Shown here: positions 34,048 through 43,348 of the stretch, one piece after another
Position numbering within the stretch: position 1 is the stretch's first letter
How the letters are laid out: every line of letters starts with the position of its first letter
Source: CAZRWH01 sp964603905
Lineage (GTDB): Bacteria; Patescibacteriota; Gracilibacteria; UBA1369; UBA12470
Assembly (NCBI GenBank): GCA_964603905.1
Contig: CAZRWH010000002.1
Coordinates: forward strand, 1-64,000
Direction of reading: 5' to 3'
DNA: 64,000 nucleotides
Translations under genes and position numbers: made by a program
The notes under the pieces: generated by a model
Told to the model about the DNA's origin: nothing
Database searches by the model: none
What the model saw: the letters and a program-made list of their open reading frames with translations, nothing else

Positions 34048-35555
34048 TTTTTGATTTCCTCGGTAACTCCTGGGAACTTGGAGATGTTGTTTCTGAACGC
34101 ATCGGCCAGTTCGCCTGCCTTTTTGTCGTAGGCTTCTTTGTCTTGCCAAGTGTTTCGCGGGTTTAGGATTTCACTTGGGACGCCTGGGCAAGATTTTGGG
34201 ATTTTTAGATTAAAAATTGGATGCGTATCGTACTCCACATTGTCGAGATCGCCGTTAAGGGCGGCTGCAACCATTCCGCGGCTGTGCTTGATCTCCATTC
34301 GCTTTCCTACCCCATAAGGTCCTCCTGTCCAGCCAGTGTTGATTAAGAAAACCCTTGAGCCGTGTTTTTCGAGTTTTTCCCCAAGAAGCCTTGCGTAAAC
34401 CATTGGCTTGAGTGGCATGAACGGCTTTCCAAAAAAGGAAGAGAATACAGCCTGGGGCTCATCGATTCCACGCTCTGTTCCGGCAAGCTTGCTCGTATAA
34501 CCAGAGATGAAATGGTACATCGCCTCAGTCTTGTCCAAACGACTGATCGGAGGCATCACGCCAAATGCGTCGGCAGTAAGGAAAATTACAGCTGATGGAT
34601 GTCCACCCATACCACTTTCTACCGCTCCTGAGATGTAATCGATAGGATATCCGGCACGGCTATTTTGAGTCAGAGATACATCTGTAAAATCGAACTCTCC
34701 CTTCTCGCTCATTATCACGTTTTCTATGACAGTTGCGTACCTAATCGCATCGAATATTTGAGGCTCTTTTTCTCTTGAAAGATCTATGCATTTCGCATAA
34801 CACCCACCTTCGAAATTAAATATTCCGTCATCGCCCCATCCGTGCTCGTCATCACCAATCAATTTTCGATCTTCATCCGTAGACAGGGTCGTCTTCCCTG
34901 TTCCGGACAGTCCAAAAAACAGCGCCGTCCGACCGTCATCACCCATATTTGCTGAGCAATGCATTGGTAAAACTCCTTTTTTTGGCATTAGGTGATTCAT
35001 GATGCTAAAAATAGACTTCTTTATTTCCCCTGAGTATTTCGATCCTCCAATCAGAACAACTTTTTCTTGCATATTTACAACTATGAATGCCTCTGAATTC
35101 AGCCCGTATTCGGGTGGATTTGGGCATTTACATCCTGGGGCAACATATACCTTAAAGTCTGGGACAAACCCCTCTGAAGGCTTTCGCAATAGATAACTAC
35201 TAAAAAGCGCCTGGTATGCATATTGATGTGTGATTTCAAAACTCATTGAACTATCCGGGTCAGCACCTGCTGATACGTCTTGCACAAAAATATCCTCTAA
35301 TGAACCTATGTAGTCCTGGATCAAATTGTACAGTTTTTTGTAATTTTCTTCTGAAATTGCGAAATTAACATCACCCCAATCCACTTCGTCGTGTATGTCT
35401 GGCGTATCGGCTATAAACTTGTCTTTTGGTGAGCGACCGGTGTATTTACCAGTTTCGACTACGAGAGATTTTGTGTTGCTTACTCGTGCTTCGTTGCGCG
35501 AGACCGCTAGATTATATAGCTCTTCTTGGCTGAGGTTTTTGTGTATATTTGGCAT
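34038..35555 (-). CDS. pckA: Phosphoenolpyruvate carboxykinase (ATP)
   Basis: A 505-residue ATP-dependent PEPCK that interconverts oxaloacetate and PEP. Key motifs: TGKYTGRSPKDKF near residue 35, GGSKYSGEIKKSIFSIMNHLMPKKG split over 171-194, the P-loop GLSGTGKTTLS at 215-225, DDEHGWGDDGIFNFEGGCYAK, and RMEIKHSRGMVAAAL near the C-terminus. It may supply PEP, which the NeuB-type synthase elsewhere in the window consumes, or serve gluconeogenesis from amino acids together with gdhA. It overlaps the upstream aminotransferase gene by 44 bp, so the two are co-transcribed. Confidence 0.96.
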   Translation of the reverse strand: MPNIHKNLSQEELYNLAVSRNEARVSNTKSLVVETGKYTGRSPKDKFIADTPDIHDEVDWGDVNFAISEENYKKLYNLIQDYIGSLEDIFVQDVSAGADPDSSMSFEITHQYAYQALFSSYLLRKPSEGFVPDFKVYVAPGCKCPNPPEYGLNSEAFIVVNMQEKVVLIGGSKYSGEIKKSIFSIMNHLMPKKGVLPMHCSANMGDDGRTALFFGLSGTGKTTLSTDEDRKLIGDDEHGWGDDGIFNFEGGCYAKCIDLSREKEPQIFDAIRYATVIENVIMSEKGEFDFTDVSLTQNSRAGYPIDYISGAVESGMGGHPSAVIFLTADAFGVMPPISRLDKTEAMYHFISGYTSKLAGTERGIDEPQAVFSSFFGKPFMPLKPMVYARLLGEKLEKHGSRVFLINTGWTGGPYGVGKRMEIKHSRGMVAAALNGDLDNVEYDTHPIFNLKIPKSCPGVPSEILNPRNTWQDKEAYDKKAGELADAFRNNISKFPGVTEEIKNVL

Positions 35556-36840
35556 CTGTCTTAGTTAGTGGCTGGTGATCCCTGGAGGCTTCGGATGCGG
35601 CCAGGTATATGTTTTGAAAAAGTTGATTTAATTTTGCTTTTGGAATTGATGAAAAAGCTATTCGAATCGTATTTCCCATCGCGATGACGCCTGTGCTGTA
35701 CATTTCAATTAGAATCTTCCTAACAGGTTCAGCAGCGCTGTTTTTGAGTTCAATACACATGAAATAACCAGAATTGAACGGAAGTGGCTCGAATTGTTCT
35801 GAGAAGCGAGGATTTTCGTCAATTATCGCTTTGATCTCATCGTATCTGGACTTGAGAATATTGTATTTTTCAGATTTTTCCAGCTTGTATGTTGGCGACG
35901 AGAAAGCTTCAAGCACCAATGACTGAGACAAGTTTGATGTATTTGAGATATTACCTCTTATTGCTCCTGCGGTTTTGTTTTCAAGCGTTTCCGCATCTAA
36001 ATCTGTCATTCCTTTGAATCCGTAAGTTATAAATCCAATGCGAAGGCCCCAAACGTAATCTTCTTTTGTTGCACCGTCTATTTTTATTGCGAGCACGTTT
36101 TCGTGCAGGTCGGCTAGACGCGCGAAAATCGACTCTTTTTCTATTCCTTCTTCGTAAACCAGTCCGAAATAAGCGTCATCTATTATTGCTACTATTTTTT
36201 TGCCGGATTGAGCGGCCTCTAAAATTATTTCTTCGATTTTCTGAGCCTCATCCTGGGTTGGAGTGTAGCCTGATGGATTGTTTGGAAAATTCAAAATTAC
36301 GATCTTTTTTTCTCCTTCTGACAGAAGTGATTCGCGCAACCCCTCCAGATTGAAACCAATTTCTGAAAAGGTCTTGAATGTTTTGATCTTTCCGCAATGC
36401 CAATGTTCAAAAATCAGCTTATAGTTCCCCCAAAACAGGTCTGGTGAAATTACCTCTTCTCCTTCCTCTACAAATAAATGCCCAATTATGCTCAATCCAT
36501 GTGTTAATGCGCTCGTAATTATCGGTAACGAAATCTTTGTATCTCCTAAGCGTGGGTTTTTCTCTCTAATCATTTTCTCCCAGGTTTCCCGCAAGTCTTT
36601 GCGCCCAAAACTTGGAGCGTATGGAAAGCATTTTTCTGGGTCTATATAAATTTTCCCGCGGATTGAGTTTAGGCACATCACAGATCCGTTTTCTTCTTTT
36701 GCAGCGCCAATCGTTGCGTTAAATTCGGTTTTGCGAGCTTCATTTGTCTGCGCCAAGATGCCTTGTGACGGAAAAAACGCCTCAGTGCCTTTTTGTGAAA
36801 GCATCTGAAGTATTTGAGGCTGTAATTTGTTTGTTTTCAT
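35512..36840 (-). CDS. Class I/II PLP aminotransferase (aspartate aminotransferase-like)
   Basis: A 442-residue fold-type I aminotransferase. Landmarks are YAPSFGRKDLRETWEKMI near residue 73, ILNFPNNPSGYTPTQDE near 185, IIDDAYFGLVYEE near 220, and the PLP lysine in IDGATKEDYVWGLRIGF near 255. The C-terminal tail (TKTDAKYTQKPQPRRAI) is low in complexity and overlaps the pckA start by 44 bp. With pckA directly downstream, conversion between an amino acid and oxaloacetate or another keto acid feeding PEPCK is a reasonable inference. Confidence 0.85.
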   Translation of the reverse strand: MKTNKLQPQILQMLSQKGTEAFFPSQGILAQTNEARKTEFNATIGAAKEENGSVMCLNSIRGKIYIDPEKCFPYAPSFGRKDLRETWEKMIREKNPRLGDTKISLPIITSALTHGLSIIGHLFVEEGEEVISPDLFWGNYKLIFEHWHCGKIKTFKTFSEIGFNLEGLRESLLSEGEKKIVILNFPNNPSGYTPTQDEAQKIEEIILEAAQSGKKIVAIIDDAYFGLVYEEGIEKESIFARLADLHENVLAIKIDGATKEDYVWGLRIGFITYGFKGMTDLDAETLENKTAGAIRGNISNTSNLSQSLVLEAFSSPTYKLEKSEKYNILKSRYDEIKAIIDENPRFSEQFEPLPFNSGYFMCIELKNSAAEPVRKILIEMYSTGVIAMGNTIRIAFSSIPKAKLNQLFQNIYLAASEASRDHQPLTKTDAKYTQKPQPRRAI

Positions 36841-36921
36841 GCCTACAATTTACTGTAAGTTTTTTTAAAAAGCCAATGTTGTGATATTTTTAATTCCTAG
36901 CATTTAATAAACATATAAATC

Positions 36922-37332
36922 ATGACACCAAACCAACCTTCCCTTACACAACAAATGGCATCTATTACAAAAGAGTCCACAGAAAAGGCGGCAAATGCAG
37001 TTAAGGCAATCACCGCTGTAGGCGCAACTACTCTTAAAGAGGCTTGGGCAAAAGGATATGGTACCCGCAAATGTAACTCTTGTGACGTTCAGCCACATTG
37101 TGACAACGATCTTCAATGGCAGTGTGCATGGTTTAATATTTGCATACAGGGAGCACTACATGAGGGCATGTTTGATACTGTTGAAAAAGTTGTGGACCTT
37201 TCTGAGGCGGACAAACAAGCGGTTCTTGATAAATTAAGCATTGAAGCTTCTTCTTTTTTCCATCGAAGCAACGAAGATGGAGGCAGCACTTGGATTAGTG
37301 GCGGTAATATAAGCCATATTTTGGACAAGTAA
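36922..37332 (+). CDS. Hypothetical Cys-rich small protein
   Basis: A 136-residue protein with a helical Ala/Lys-rich N-terminus (residues 1-45) and a compact cysteine cluster near residues 50-72: CNSCDVQPHC, then QWQCAWFNIC. The C-x2-C-x6-C pattern plus CxxxxxC could bind zinc or an iron-sulfur cluster. Long antisense frames here are shadows. It is divergent from the aminotransferase-pckA unit and 78 bp before gdhA. No family recognised. Confidence 0.65.
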   Translation: MTPNQPSLTQQMASITKESTEKAANAVKAITAVGATTLKEAWAKGYGTRKCNSCDVQPHCDNDLQWQCAWFNICIQGALHEGMFDTVEKVVDLSEADKQAVLDKLSIEASSFFHRSNEDGGSTWISGGNISHILDK

Positions 37333-37410
37333 ATTTTACCGACAATTTGCACTAAAATTATTTTGCGAGTAAACTCCACTTCGTCTATTTACCTTTAACC
37401 AAAGTAAAAA

Positions 37411-38652
37411 ATGTCTCTGTTCGAAAACACTATCCGACAGATGAAGCAGGCAGCTTCAATCATGCAACTTGACCCAAATGTCGAGGAAATCTTAAGCACT
37501 CCTCACAGAATTCTTGAGGTCAGCGTTCCTGTCAAAATGGATAATGGTTCTATGAAGGTGTTCAAAGGATTCCGTGTTCAGCACAATAATGCTCGCGGTC
37601 CTTACAAAGGTGGAATTCGTTTCCATCCTGAGGTTGATATGGAAGAAGTAAAAGCTCTTGCTACATGGATGACTATGAAATGTTCAGTAGTTGGAATTCC
37701 TCTAGGTGGAGGAAAAGGTGGTGTCATTGTTGACCCACGCGAACTTTCTGAAGGTGAGCTTGAGAGACTTTCACGTTCTTATATTAGGGCTATTGCCCCT
37801 GCTGTTGGACCTAAAAAAGATGTCCCAGCACCAGATGTTTACACAAACCCACAAATTATGGCGTGGATGACTGATGAGTTTTCAAAACTACATCACCACA
37901 ATGTACTTGGAGTTCTTACTGGTAAACCTCTAGAAGTTGGCGGATCTGCAGGACGAGGAGATTCTACAAGCCAAGGTGGTATCTACATCCTAGAAGATAT
38001 GTGCGACGCATATGGACTTTCTCCTGCAAACACAAAGGCAATTGTTCAGGGGTTTGGAAATGCGGGACTTAATGCAGCAAAAATGCTACATGACCGTGGA
38101 TTCAAAGTTACTGGAGTTTCTGACTCAAAAGGTGGAATCTATTGTGAAGATGGGCTGGATGTTGATGCTGTTATTGCTTGCAAACAAGAAAAAAGAACTG
38201 TTGTTGAATACACTCAACCAAACTGCAAAGTTGTTACAAACGAAGAACTTCTTGAGATTGAATGTGACGTTCTTTTCCTTTCTGCTATGGAAAACCAAGT
38301 CCATGAAGGAAATGCTGCTAACGTCAAAACTCGAGTTATCATTGAGCTTGCAAACGGGCCAACTACTCCTGAAGCAGATGAAATCCTTAGAGCGAACAAT
38401 ATTCTAGTTGTACCTGATATCCTAGCTAACGCTGGAGGTGTAACAGTTAGTTATTTCGAGCTTGTTCAAAACGAAGCTAACTTCTACTGGACTAACGAAG
38501 AAGTACAAACAAGACTTAAGAAAATTATGATCGAGGCTTGGCATGACGTGGAATCACTTTCTAAGAAATACAACTGTACTCTTAGACAAGCTGCGTTTAT
38601 TTCTGCGCTTAAGAAACTGGAGGCTGCTATTAAGTTGAGAGGGTTTGGGTAG
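37411..38652 (+). CDS. gdhA: Glutamate dehydrogenase (Glu/Leu/Phe/Val family)
   Basis: A 413-residue NAD(P)-dependent dehydrogenase. N-terminal domain: FRVQHNNARGPYKGGIRFHP near residue 52, with substrate-binding MKCSVVGIPLGGGKGGV and DVPAPDV near 90-150. C-terminal Rossmann domain: VQGFGNAGLNAAKMLHDRG near 212. LSAMENQVHEGNA and ANGPTTPEADEIL complete the pattern. Reversible conversion of glutamate to 2-oxoglutarate and ammonia links nitrogen metabolism to the aminotransferases here. The stop TAG coincides with the start of a TAG-type repeat, and a terminator follows about 75 bp downstream. Confidence 0.95.
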   Translation: MSLFENTIRQMKQAASIMQLDPNVEEILSTPHRILEVSVPVKMDNGSMKVFKGFRVQHNNARGPYKGGIRFHPEVDMEEVKALATWMTMKCSVVGIPLGGGKGGVIVDPRELSEGELERLSRSYIRAIAPAVGPKKDVPAPDVYTNPQIMAWMTDEFSKLHHHNVLGVLTGKPLEVGGSAGRGDSTSQGGIYILEDMCDAYGLSPANTKAIVQGFGNAGLNAAKMLHDRGFKVTGVSDSKGGIYCEDGLDVDAVIACKQEKRTVVEYTQPNCKVVTNEELLEIECDVLFLSAMENQVHEGNAANVKTRVIIELANGPTTPEADEILRANNILVVPDILANAGGVTVSYFELVQNEANFYWTNEEVQTRLKKIMIEAWHDVESLSKKYNCTLRQAAFISALKKLEAAIKLRGFG

Positions 38653-38706
38653 GTAGCTGTAGTGAGTAGTGGTAGTTGTAGTCATGGAGTTTCGCTAATG
38701 CGAAAC
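38650..38706 (+). repeat. TAG-tract + hairpin intergenic repeat, copy A4
   Basis: Begins with the gdhA stop codon; units GTAGGTA, GTGAGTA, GTGGTA, then CATGGA and the perfect hairpin GTTTCGCTAATGCGAAAC (38689-38706, 7-bp stem). Confidence 0.8.
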
Positions 38707-38725
38707 GAAATATAGAATTGATTAG

Positions 38726-38757
38726 AGGCGTCGTCGAAAGGTGGCGCCTTTTTATTT
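38726..38757 (+). terminator. Intrinsic terminator after gdhA
   Basis: Stem AGGCGTCG / TGGCGCCT followed by TTTTTATTT on the plus strand. Confidence 0.85.
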
Positions 38758-38810
38758 GACTTCTAACAATTATCATCTTAGGATCTCATCCTGTTTCTAA
38801 TTCCACTTAA

Positions 38811-39119
38811 ATGAGTTTGAATATTCAAAAACTACGAACTGCCTTACCAGCCTTAATGTTTATGGCGGGTACAGCATGCGACGGAAAAGTTGATCAAGAC
38901 ATTACAAATGACTGTTTTGAATATGTAAAAAGTGGCGAACTTACGGATGAAGATTATGCTGTACTTGAGCGAAAGCTGAACAGGGGTGACTCTATGGACT
39001 ATATCGAAATCTGCTTAATTCAGGCTTGTACTTCTAGAGAACTTGGAGCAATAACTGAATGCAGATGGTCTCACCCGTGGAGTCAGGATGGAGCTATATG
39101 TTTTGAGTCAAATTTTTAA
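38811..39119 (+). CDS. Small secreted or lipoprotein-like hypothetical protein
   Basis: A 102-residue protein with a hydrophobic N-terminal segment ALPALMFMAGTACDG ending at a cysteine (residue 23). The AGTAC context is only a weak lipobox. The mature part is acidic and contains four more cysteines (NDCFEYV, EICLIQAC, TECRW, AICFE), which suggests disulfides in an exported protein. Similar in style to the lipoprotein gene at 43877. No family recognised. Confidence 0.6.
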   Translation: MSLNIQKLRTALPALMFMAGTACDGKVDQDITNDCFEYVKSGELTDEDYAVLERKLNRGDSMDYIEICLIQACTSRELGAITECRWSHPWSQDGAICFESNF

Positions 39120-39237
39120 TACCGCAAACCTTATTTAGGGCTTTGTCATGCCGAGATTTGCAACTTGAGTTTGTATTTTCAGGTGTGCTGGGTTAAATTT
39201 GATGCGCCTCCTATTTTTTTAATTTTTACCTTAAAAA

Positions 39238-42171
39238 ATGGCTCATAGAATTGAAGTTGGTTCTCTTGTGCCGGACACGAGAGCAATTGTAAGAAAGACC
39301 AAGTTAAGCCAGCTGGATTTTGGCGATAAAATCTCCGGTGTTTTCCTTGTTGACGTTTATACAATCGACAAGGAGTTTTCTGAAAAAGATTTGGATCAAA
39401 TTGCTTCGTCACTGACCAATCCGGTCACGCAAGGCTATAGCGTTGACCAAGCTTATGACGTCCCTGAATTCGATTTTGCAATTGAAGTGGGATATCTGCC
39501 TGGTGTTACTGACAATATCGGTACGACTTCCCGGGAGATCATCCAAGATCTTTTTGGTTCTAAATTTGAAGGACGTGAGGCGGTTTACACCTCTCAGGTA
39601 ACTTTTATCAAAGGAAAAATAACTCGTGATCAAGCAGAAATGATCGGAGAAGCTATGGCTAACAAGCTTATTCAAAGAGTTCATGTTAAGAGCGCTGAAG
39701 AGTTCAAAAAAGATAAAGGAATGGACACTATTGTTCCAAAAGTTGACCTTCACCATGAACCTAAAATCGATGAAGTTGATCTTGATGTTAGCGAAGAAGA
39801 ATTGCTTAAACTTGGGAAAGAAGGAATCGCGAATGAAGATGGGACTCGTCGAGGACCTCTTGCTTTGGATAAGGACTCTCTTGATGTTATTAAAGCTTAT
39901 TACAAAAAGGTAGGACGAAAACCAACTGACGTTGAGCTAGAAGCTCTTGCTCAAACCTGGTCAGAGCACTGCAAACACACAATCTTTGCAGCACACATGG
40001 ACGAGATAGAGGATGGGATTTATAAGCACTACATCAAGCGAGCAACCAACGAAATTCGTGAGAAACGAGGCGACTCTGACTTCTGCGTTTCTGTTTTCAA
40101 AGACAATGCAGGAGGAGTTATATTCGACGAAAACTGGGTAATCGCTGACAAAGCTGAGACACACAACAGTCCTTCGGCTCTTGACCCTTTTGGAGGAGCT
40201 ATCACAGGTATCGTTGGTGTGAATCGTGACATCGTTGGTTTTGGAAAAGGTGCTAAGCCTGTAATCAATAAATATGGATTCTGTTTTGCAGATCCGAACG
40301 ATTTAAAACCGCTTTATAAAGGAGAAAACAAAACTCAAAAAATGCTTTCTCCAAAAAGAATAATGGAAGGAGTTATTGAAGGAGTAAATGTTGGAGGTAA
40401 CTGTAGCGGAATACCAACTCCACAAGGATGGATGTATTTCGACGATCGATACAAAGGAAAACCTCTCGTATTCGTAGGTACAATCGGACTTGTGCCGCGC
40501 GAAGTTTGCGGAAAACCAAGCTGGGAAAAGAAAGCTCAGCCAGGTGATAAAGTTGTAGTTGCTGGAGGACGCGTCGGACAAGACGGAATCCACGGAGCAA
40601 CCTTTTCATCAGAGGTGATGGACTCTGGCAGCCCATCAACGGCTGTTCAAATTGGAGACCCAATCACTCAGAAAAAAATGAGCGACGCTATCGTCAAAGA
40701 AGCTCGAGACCTTGATCTTTATAGCAGCATCACAGACTGTGGAGCCGGTGGAATTTCATGTTCTGTAGCAGAAATGGCTCGCGAATGTGGAGGGTGCCGC
40801 GTTGACCTAGACCAAGTTCCTCTTAAATACCCAGGGCTTGATCCATGGCAAATTTGGATTTCGGAATCGCAAGAAAGAATTACGTTTGCTGTTCCTGCCG
40901 AAAAGGTTGATCAACTTCTCGATCTTTTTGAAAGACGTGGGGTTGAAGCAATGGTAATCGGTGAATTTACAGATTCAGGGAAGTGTGAGGTCAAATACAA
41001 AGGTGAACTTGCAATGGATATGGAAATGGACTTCCTTCATGACGGACTTCCAAAAAAATTCCTCAAAACAACTTACACAAAAGAGACTCACGAAGAACCT
41101 ACAAAAGATTGCCCTGCCGATCTAACAGACACAATGCACAGCATGATAAGCAGGCTAAACACATGCAGTTATGACTTTGTCTCGCATCAATACGATCACG
41201 TCGTTCAAGGTGGACACATCATTGGCCCACTTCAAGGAAAAGGACGTGTGAACAGCAAGGCAACCGTTATGGCTCCTGTGCTTGAATCGACCAAAGGTGT
41301 GGCAATGTCACAAGGAATTAATCCTAAATACAGCGATATCGATACTTATCATATGTCTGCTTGCGCAATTGACACTGCTATCAGGAATGTTGTTTCTGTA
41401 GGTGTTGATTTTGAAAGAATTGCACTTATGGATAACTTCTGCTGGTGTAGTTCTGACGATCCTGAGCGCCTTGGACAACTCAAGGAATCTGCACGAGCTT
41501 GTTACGATTATGCTACCGCGTACATGACTCCTTATATCTCTGGGAAAGATAGTATGTTCAATGATTTCCGTGGTTATAATGACACCGGATGTCAGGTTAA
41601 AATTTCTGTACCGCCTACGCTTCTTGTCTCTTCTCTTGGTATCACACATGACTACAGAAAGTCTGTTTCTATTGATCCAAAATTTGAAGGTGATCTTGTT
41701 TACGTTATTGGTGACACAAAAGAAGAACTGGGTGGAAGTGAATATTTCGACTCCCTTGGATTTGTAGGAAATGGAGTGCCTCAAGTTGATGCACAGTATG
41801 CTATCAAAATTTATAAAGCCTACCTCAAAGCTGTTAAAGCTGGATTGATTTCGTCTTGTGAAAGCGTTTCAATCGGTGGACTTGGTGTTTCACTAATGAG
41901 AAAAGCTATTGCTGGAGGACTTGGTATGAATATTGATTTTGGAAACCTAGCAACTCGTGGTGATTACATCCTTTTCTCTGAGAGTCAAAGTCGTTTTGTT
42001 GTGACTGTCGACCCTAAGAAAAAGAAAAACTTCGAGGCTGCGATGAGCGACGTTCCTCATTATTTGATTGGTGAAGTTCGTGGCGATGACAAATTTGAGA
42101 TATCAGGACTGGTGAACACAGATGTTAAGACTCTTAATGAGTTTTATAGGAAACCTTTTGGTAGTTGGTAG
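39238..42171 (+). CDS. purL: FGAM synthase, PurS-PurL fusion
   Basis: A 977-residue phosphoribosylformylglycinamidine synthase without the glutaminase domain. Residues 1-about 170 hold PurS-like ferredoxin-fold material (RIEVGSLVPDTRA, VFLVDVYTI, FAIEVGYLPGVTDN). From about 215 the PurL ATP-grasp-like core follows: LAQTWSEHCKHTIF, ETHNSPSALDPFGGAITG, GVNVGGNCSGIPTPQG, DCGAGGISCSVAEMA and GKDSMFND. Canonical bacterial PurL is about 730 residues and PurS about 85, so this is a PurSL-type fusion partnering with the separate PurQ 95 bp downstream. The final residues SW-stop arise from a TAG-type repeat. Confidence 0.94.
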   Translation: MAHRIEVGSLVPDTRAIVRKTKLSQLDFGDKISGVFLVDVYTIDKEFSEKDLDQIASSLTNPVTQGYSVDQAYDVPEFDFAIEVGYLPGVTDNIGTTSREIIQDLFGSKFEGREAVYTSQVTFIKGKITRDQAEMIGEAMANKLIQRVHVKSAEEFKKDKGMDTIVPKVDLHHEPKIDEVDLDVSEEELLKLGKEGIANEDGTRRGPLALDKDSLDVIKAYYKKVGRKPTDVELEALAQTWSEHCKHTIFAAHMDEIEDGIYKHYIKRATNEIREKRGDSDFCVSVFKDNAGGVIFDENWVIADKAETHNSPSALDPFGGAITGIVGVNRDIVGFGKGAKPVINKYGFCFADPNDLKPLYKGENKTQKMLSPKRIMEGVIEGVNVGGNCSGIPTPQGWMYFDDRYKGKPLVFVGTIGLVPREVCGKPSWEKKAQPGDKVVVAGGRVGQDGIHGATFSSEVMDSGSPSTAVQIGDPITQKKMSDAIVKEARDLDLYSSITDCGAGGISCSVAEMARECGGCRVDLDQVPLKYPGLDPWQIWISESQERITFAVPAEKVDQLLDLFERRGVEAMVIGEFTDSGKCEVKYKGELAMDMEMDFLHDGLPKKFLKTTYTKETHEEPTKDCPADLTDTMHSMISRLNTCSYDFVSHQYDHVVQGGHIIGPLQGKGRVNSKATVMAPVLESTKGVAMSQGINPKYSDIDTYHMSACAIDTAIRNVVSVGVDFERIALMDNFCWCSSDDPERLGQLKESARACYDYATAYMTPYISGKDSMFNDFRGYNDTGCQVKISVPPTLLVSSLGITHDYRKSVSIDPKFEGDLVYVIGDTKEELGGSEYFDSLGFVGNGVPQVDAQYAIKIYKAYLKAVKAGLISSCESVSIGGLGVSLMRKAIAGGLGMNIDFGNLATRGDYILFSESQSRFVVTVDPKKKKNFEAAMSDVPHYLIGEVRGDDKFEISGLVNTDVKTLNEFYRKPFGSW

Positions 42172-42210
42172 TAGTGGTGGTAGTTGTAGTCATGGAGCGC
42201 TATCGCGCGG
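42161..42210 (+). repeat. TAG-tract + hairpin intergenic repeat, copy A5
   Basis: Overlaps the purL stop (TAG 42169-42171). Units GTAGTTG/GTAGTA/GTGGTG, then CATGGA and a hairpin GCGC-TATC-GCGC (42197-42208). A different repeat class follows at 42219. Confidence 0.75.
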
Positions 42211-42218
42211 AATATAAA

Positions 42219-42259
42219 AATTCAAAATCTTCGATCTTCAATTTTCAATCTTCAATCTA
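42219..42259 (+). repeat. Heptamer repeat tract, class C
   Basis: Consecutive 7-nt units of the form AATCTTC/AATTTTC between purL and purQ, ending 8 bp before the purQ ATG. Confidence 0.7.
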
Positions 42260-42266
42260 AAAAAAT

Positions 42267-43070
42267 ATGCAACCAAAAGTAATAATAATGTCAGGTTACG
42301 GAATTAACTCCGAGATGGAGACAGCCGTAGCTTTCGAAAGAGCAGGTGCAGCTGCAGAAATTGTGCACGTAAACGACGTAATCGCTGGTGACAAGAAGCT
42401 CGCGGACTTTCAAATCATGGTTTTTCCAGGAGGATTTGCTTACGGGGACGACACGGGTAGTGGAAACGCTTATGCGAACAAAATGAAGAACAATCTTTGG
42501 GAGGATGTACGGAAATTTGTCGAAGGAGACAAACTTGTTCTTGGAATTTGTAATGGGTGCCAAATTTTGGCAAACCTTGGATTAATCCCAGGTTTTGAAG
42601 GAGAATATGGAGAAAGAAAAATTGGGATGATGCACAATTCAACAGCTCGATTCGAATGTCGGTGGGTTGATCTTAAAGCAGAAACAGATAAATGTGTTTG
42701 GACCAAAGGGATCGATACTTTTAGGTGTCCTGTCTCACACGGAGAAGGAAACTTCTACATGGAGGAAGATGTTTTGAAAAAAATGAACGACTCAGGGCAA
42801 GTATGTTTGAGATACATAAAACCTGATGGGTCATCTGCAGGTGGAGAGTTCCCTTACAATCCAAACGGCTCGCTTGAAGATATTGCTGCGGTTTGTGACC
42901 ACACAGGTAAGATCATGGGAATCATGCCTCATCCTGAACGAAATTTGTCGTTCTTCAACCAAGACAACTGGCCTCTTCTAAAAGAACAGGCTAAGAGGCA
43001 AGGAATTGAGGTTTCTGAGGAAGGTCAGGGGATGGAGATATTTAAAAACGGAGTGAATTTCTTTGCTTAG
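42267..43070 (+). CDS. purQ: FGAM synthase glutaminase subunit PurQ
   Basis: A 267-residue class I glutamine amidotransferase supplying ammonia to PurL. Features: VIIMSGYGINSEMETAVAFERAGA at the start, FPGGFAYGDD, the catalytic nucleophile cysteine in LGICNGCQIL near residue 95, and the His/Glu pair in MPHPERNLSFF near residue 223. It is 95 bp downstream of the PurSL gene with only repeat material in between, so both probably share a transcript. Confidence 0.95.
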   Translation: MQPKVIIMSGYGINSEMETAVAFERAGAAAEIVHVNDVIAGDKKLADFQIMVFPGGFAYGDDTGSGNAYANKMKNNLWEDVRKFVEGDKLVLGICNGCQILANLGLIPGFEGEYGERKIGMMHNSTARFECRWVDLKAETDKCVWTKGIDTFRCPVSHGEGNFYMEEDVLKKMNDSGQVCLRYIKPDGSSAGGEFPYNPNGSLEDIAAVCDHTGKIMGIMPHPERNLSFFNQDNWPLLKEQAKRQGIEVSEEGQGMEIFKNGVNFFA

Positions 43071-43348
43071 CTCTTTCGTGGCATCGTTTCCTGTTATTCT
43101 CGGCCTAGCATGTTCGGCCTCGAATAACGAGGAGCACTGCTGATACTTTTTCGCTAAACAAAGAAATCCTAACGTACTGATGGAGCGCTTCGCGCAAGTT
43201 AATTGGATTTTTTAGCTGATACTGGGCTTAAGACATACGACATAAGACGTATGATTATGCGATTTTTCAATCTTATTGAAAAGCTAGATTGATTGCTTTT
43301 AGGCGTGGATGGATTATGATTCTATCCTGATATTTAAACCAACTTACT
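43071..43348. other. Gene-free region with hairpins and a heptamer tract (278 bp)
   Basis: No gene. It contains an imperfect hairpin GTTATTC...GAATAAC (43093-43128, inner GGCC arms), then TGGA plus GCGC-TT-CGCGC near 43181-43195, similar to the hairpin of copy A5. The class B heptamer tract and its hairpin (43227-43282) follow. No U-run follows any of these hairpins. Confidence 0.55.
43227..43282 (+). repeat. Heptamer repeat tract class B + hairpin, copy B1
   Basis: Seven-nt units CTTAAGA/CATACGA/CATAAGA, then hairpin TTTTCAAT-CTT-ATTGAAAA (43264-43282). Confidence 0.72.
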
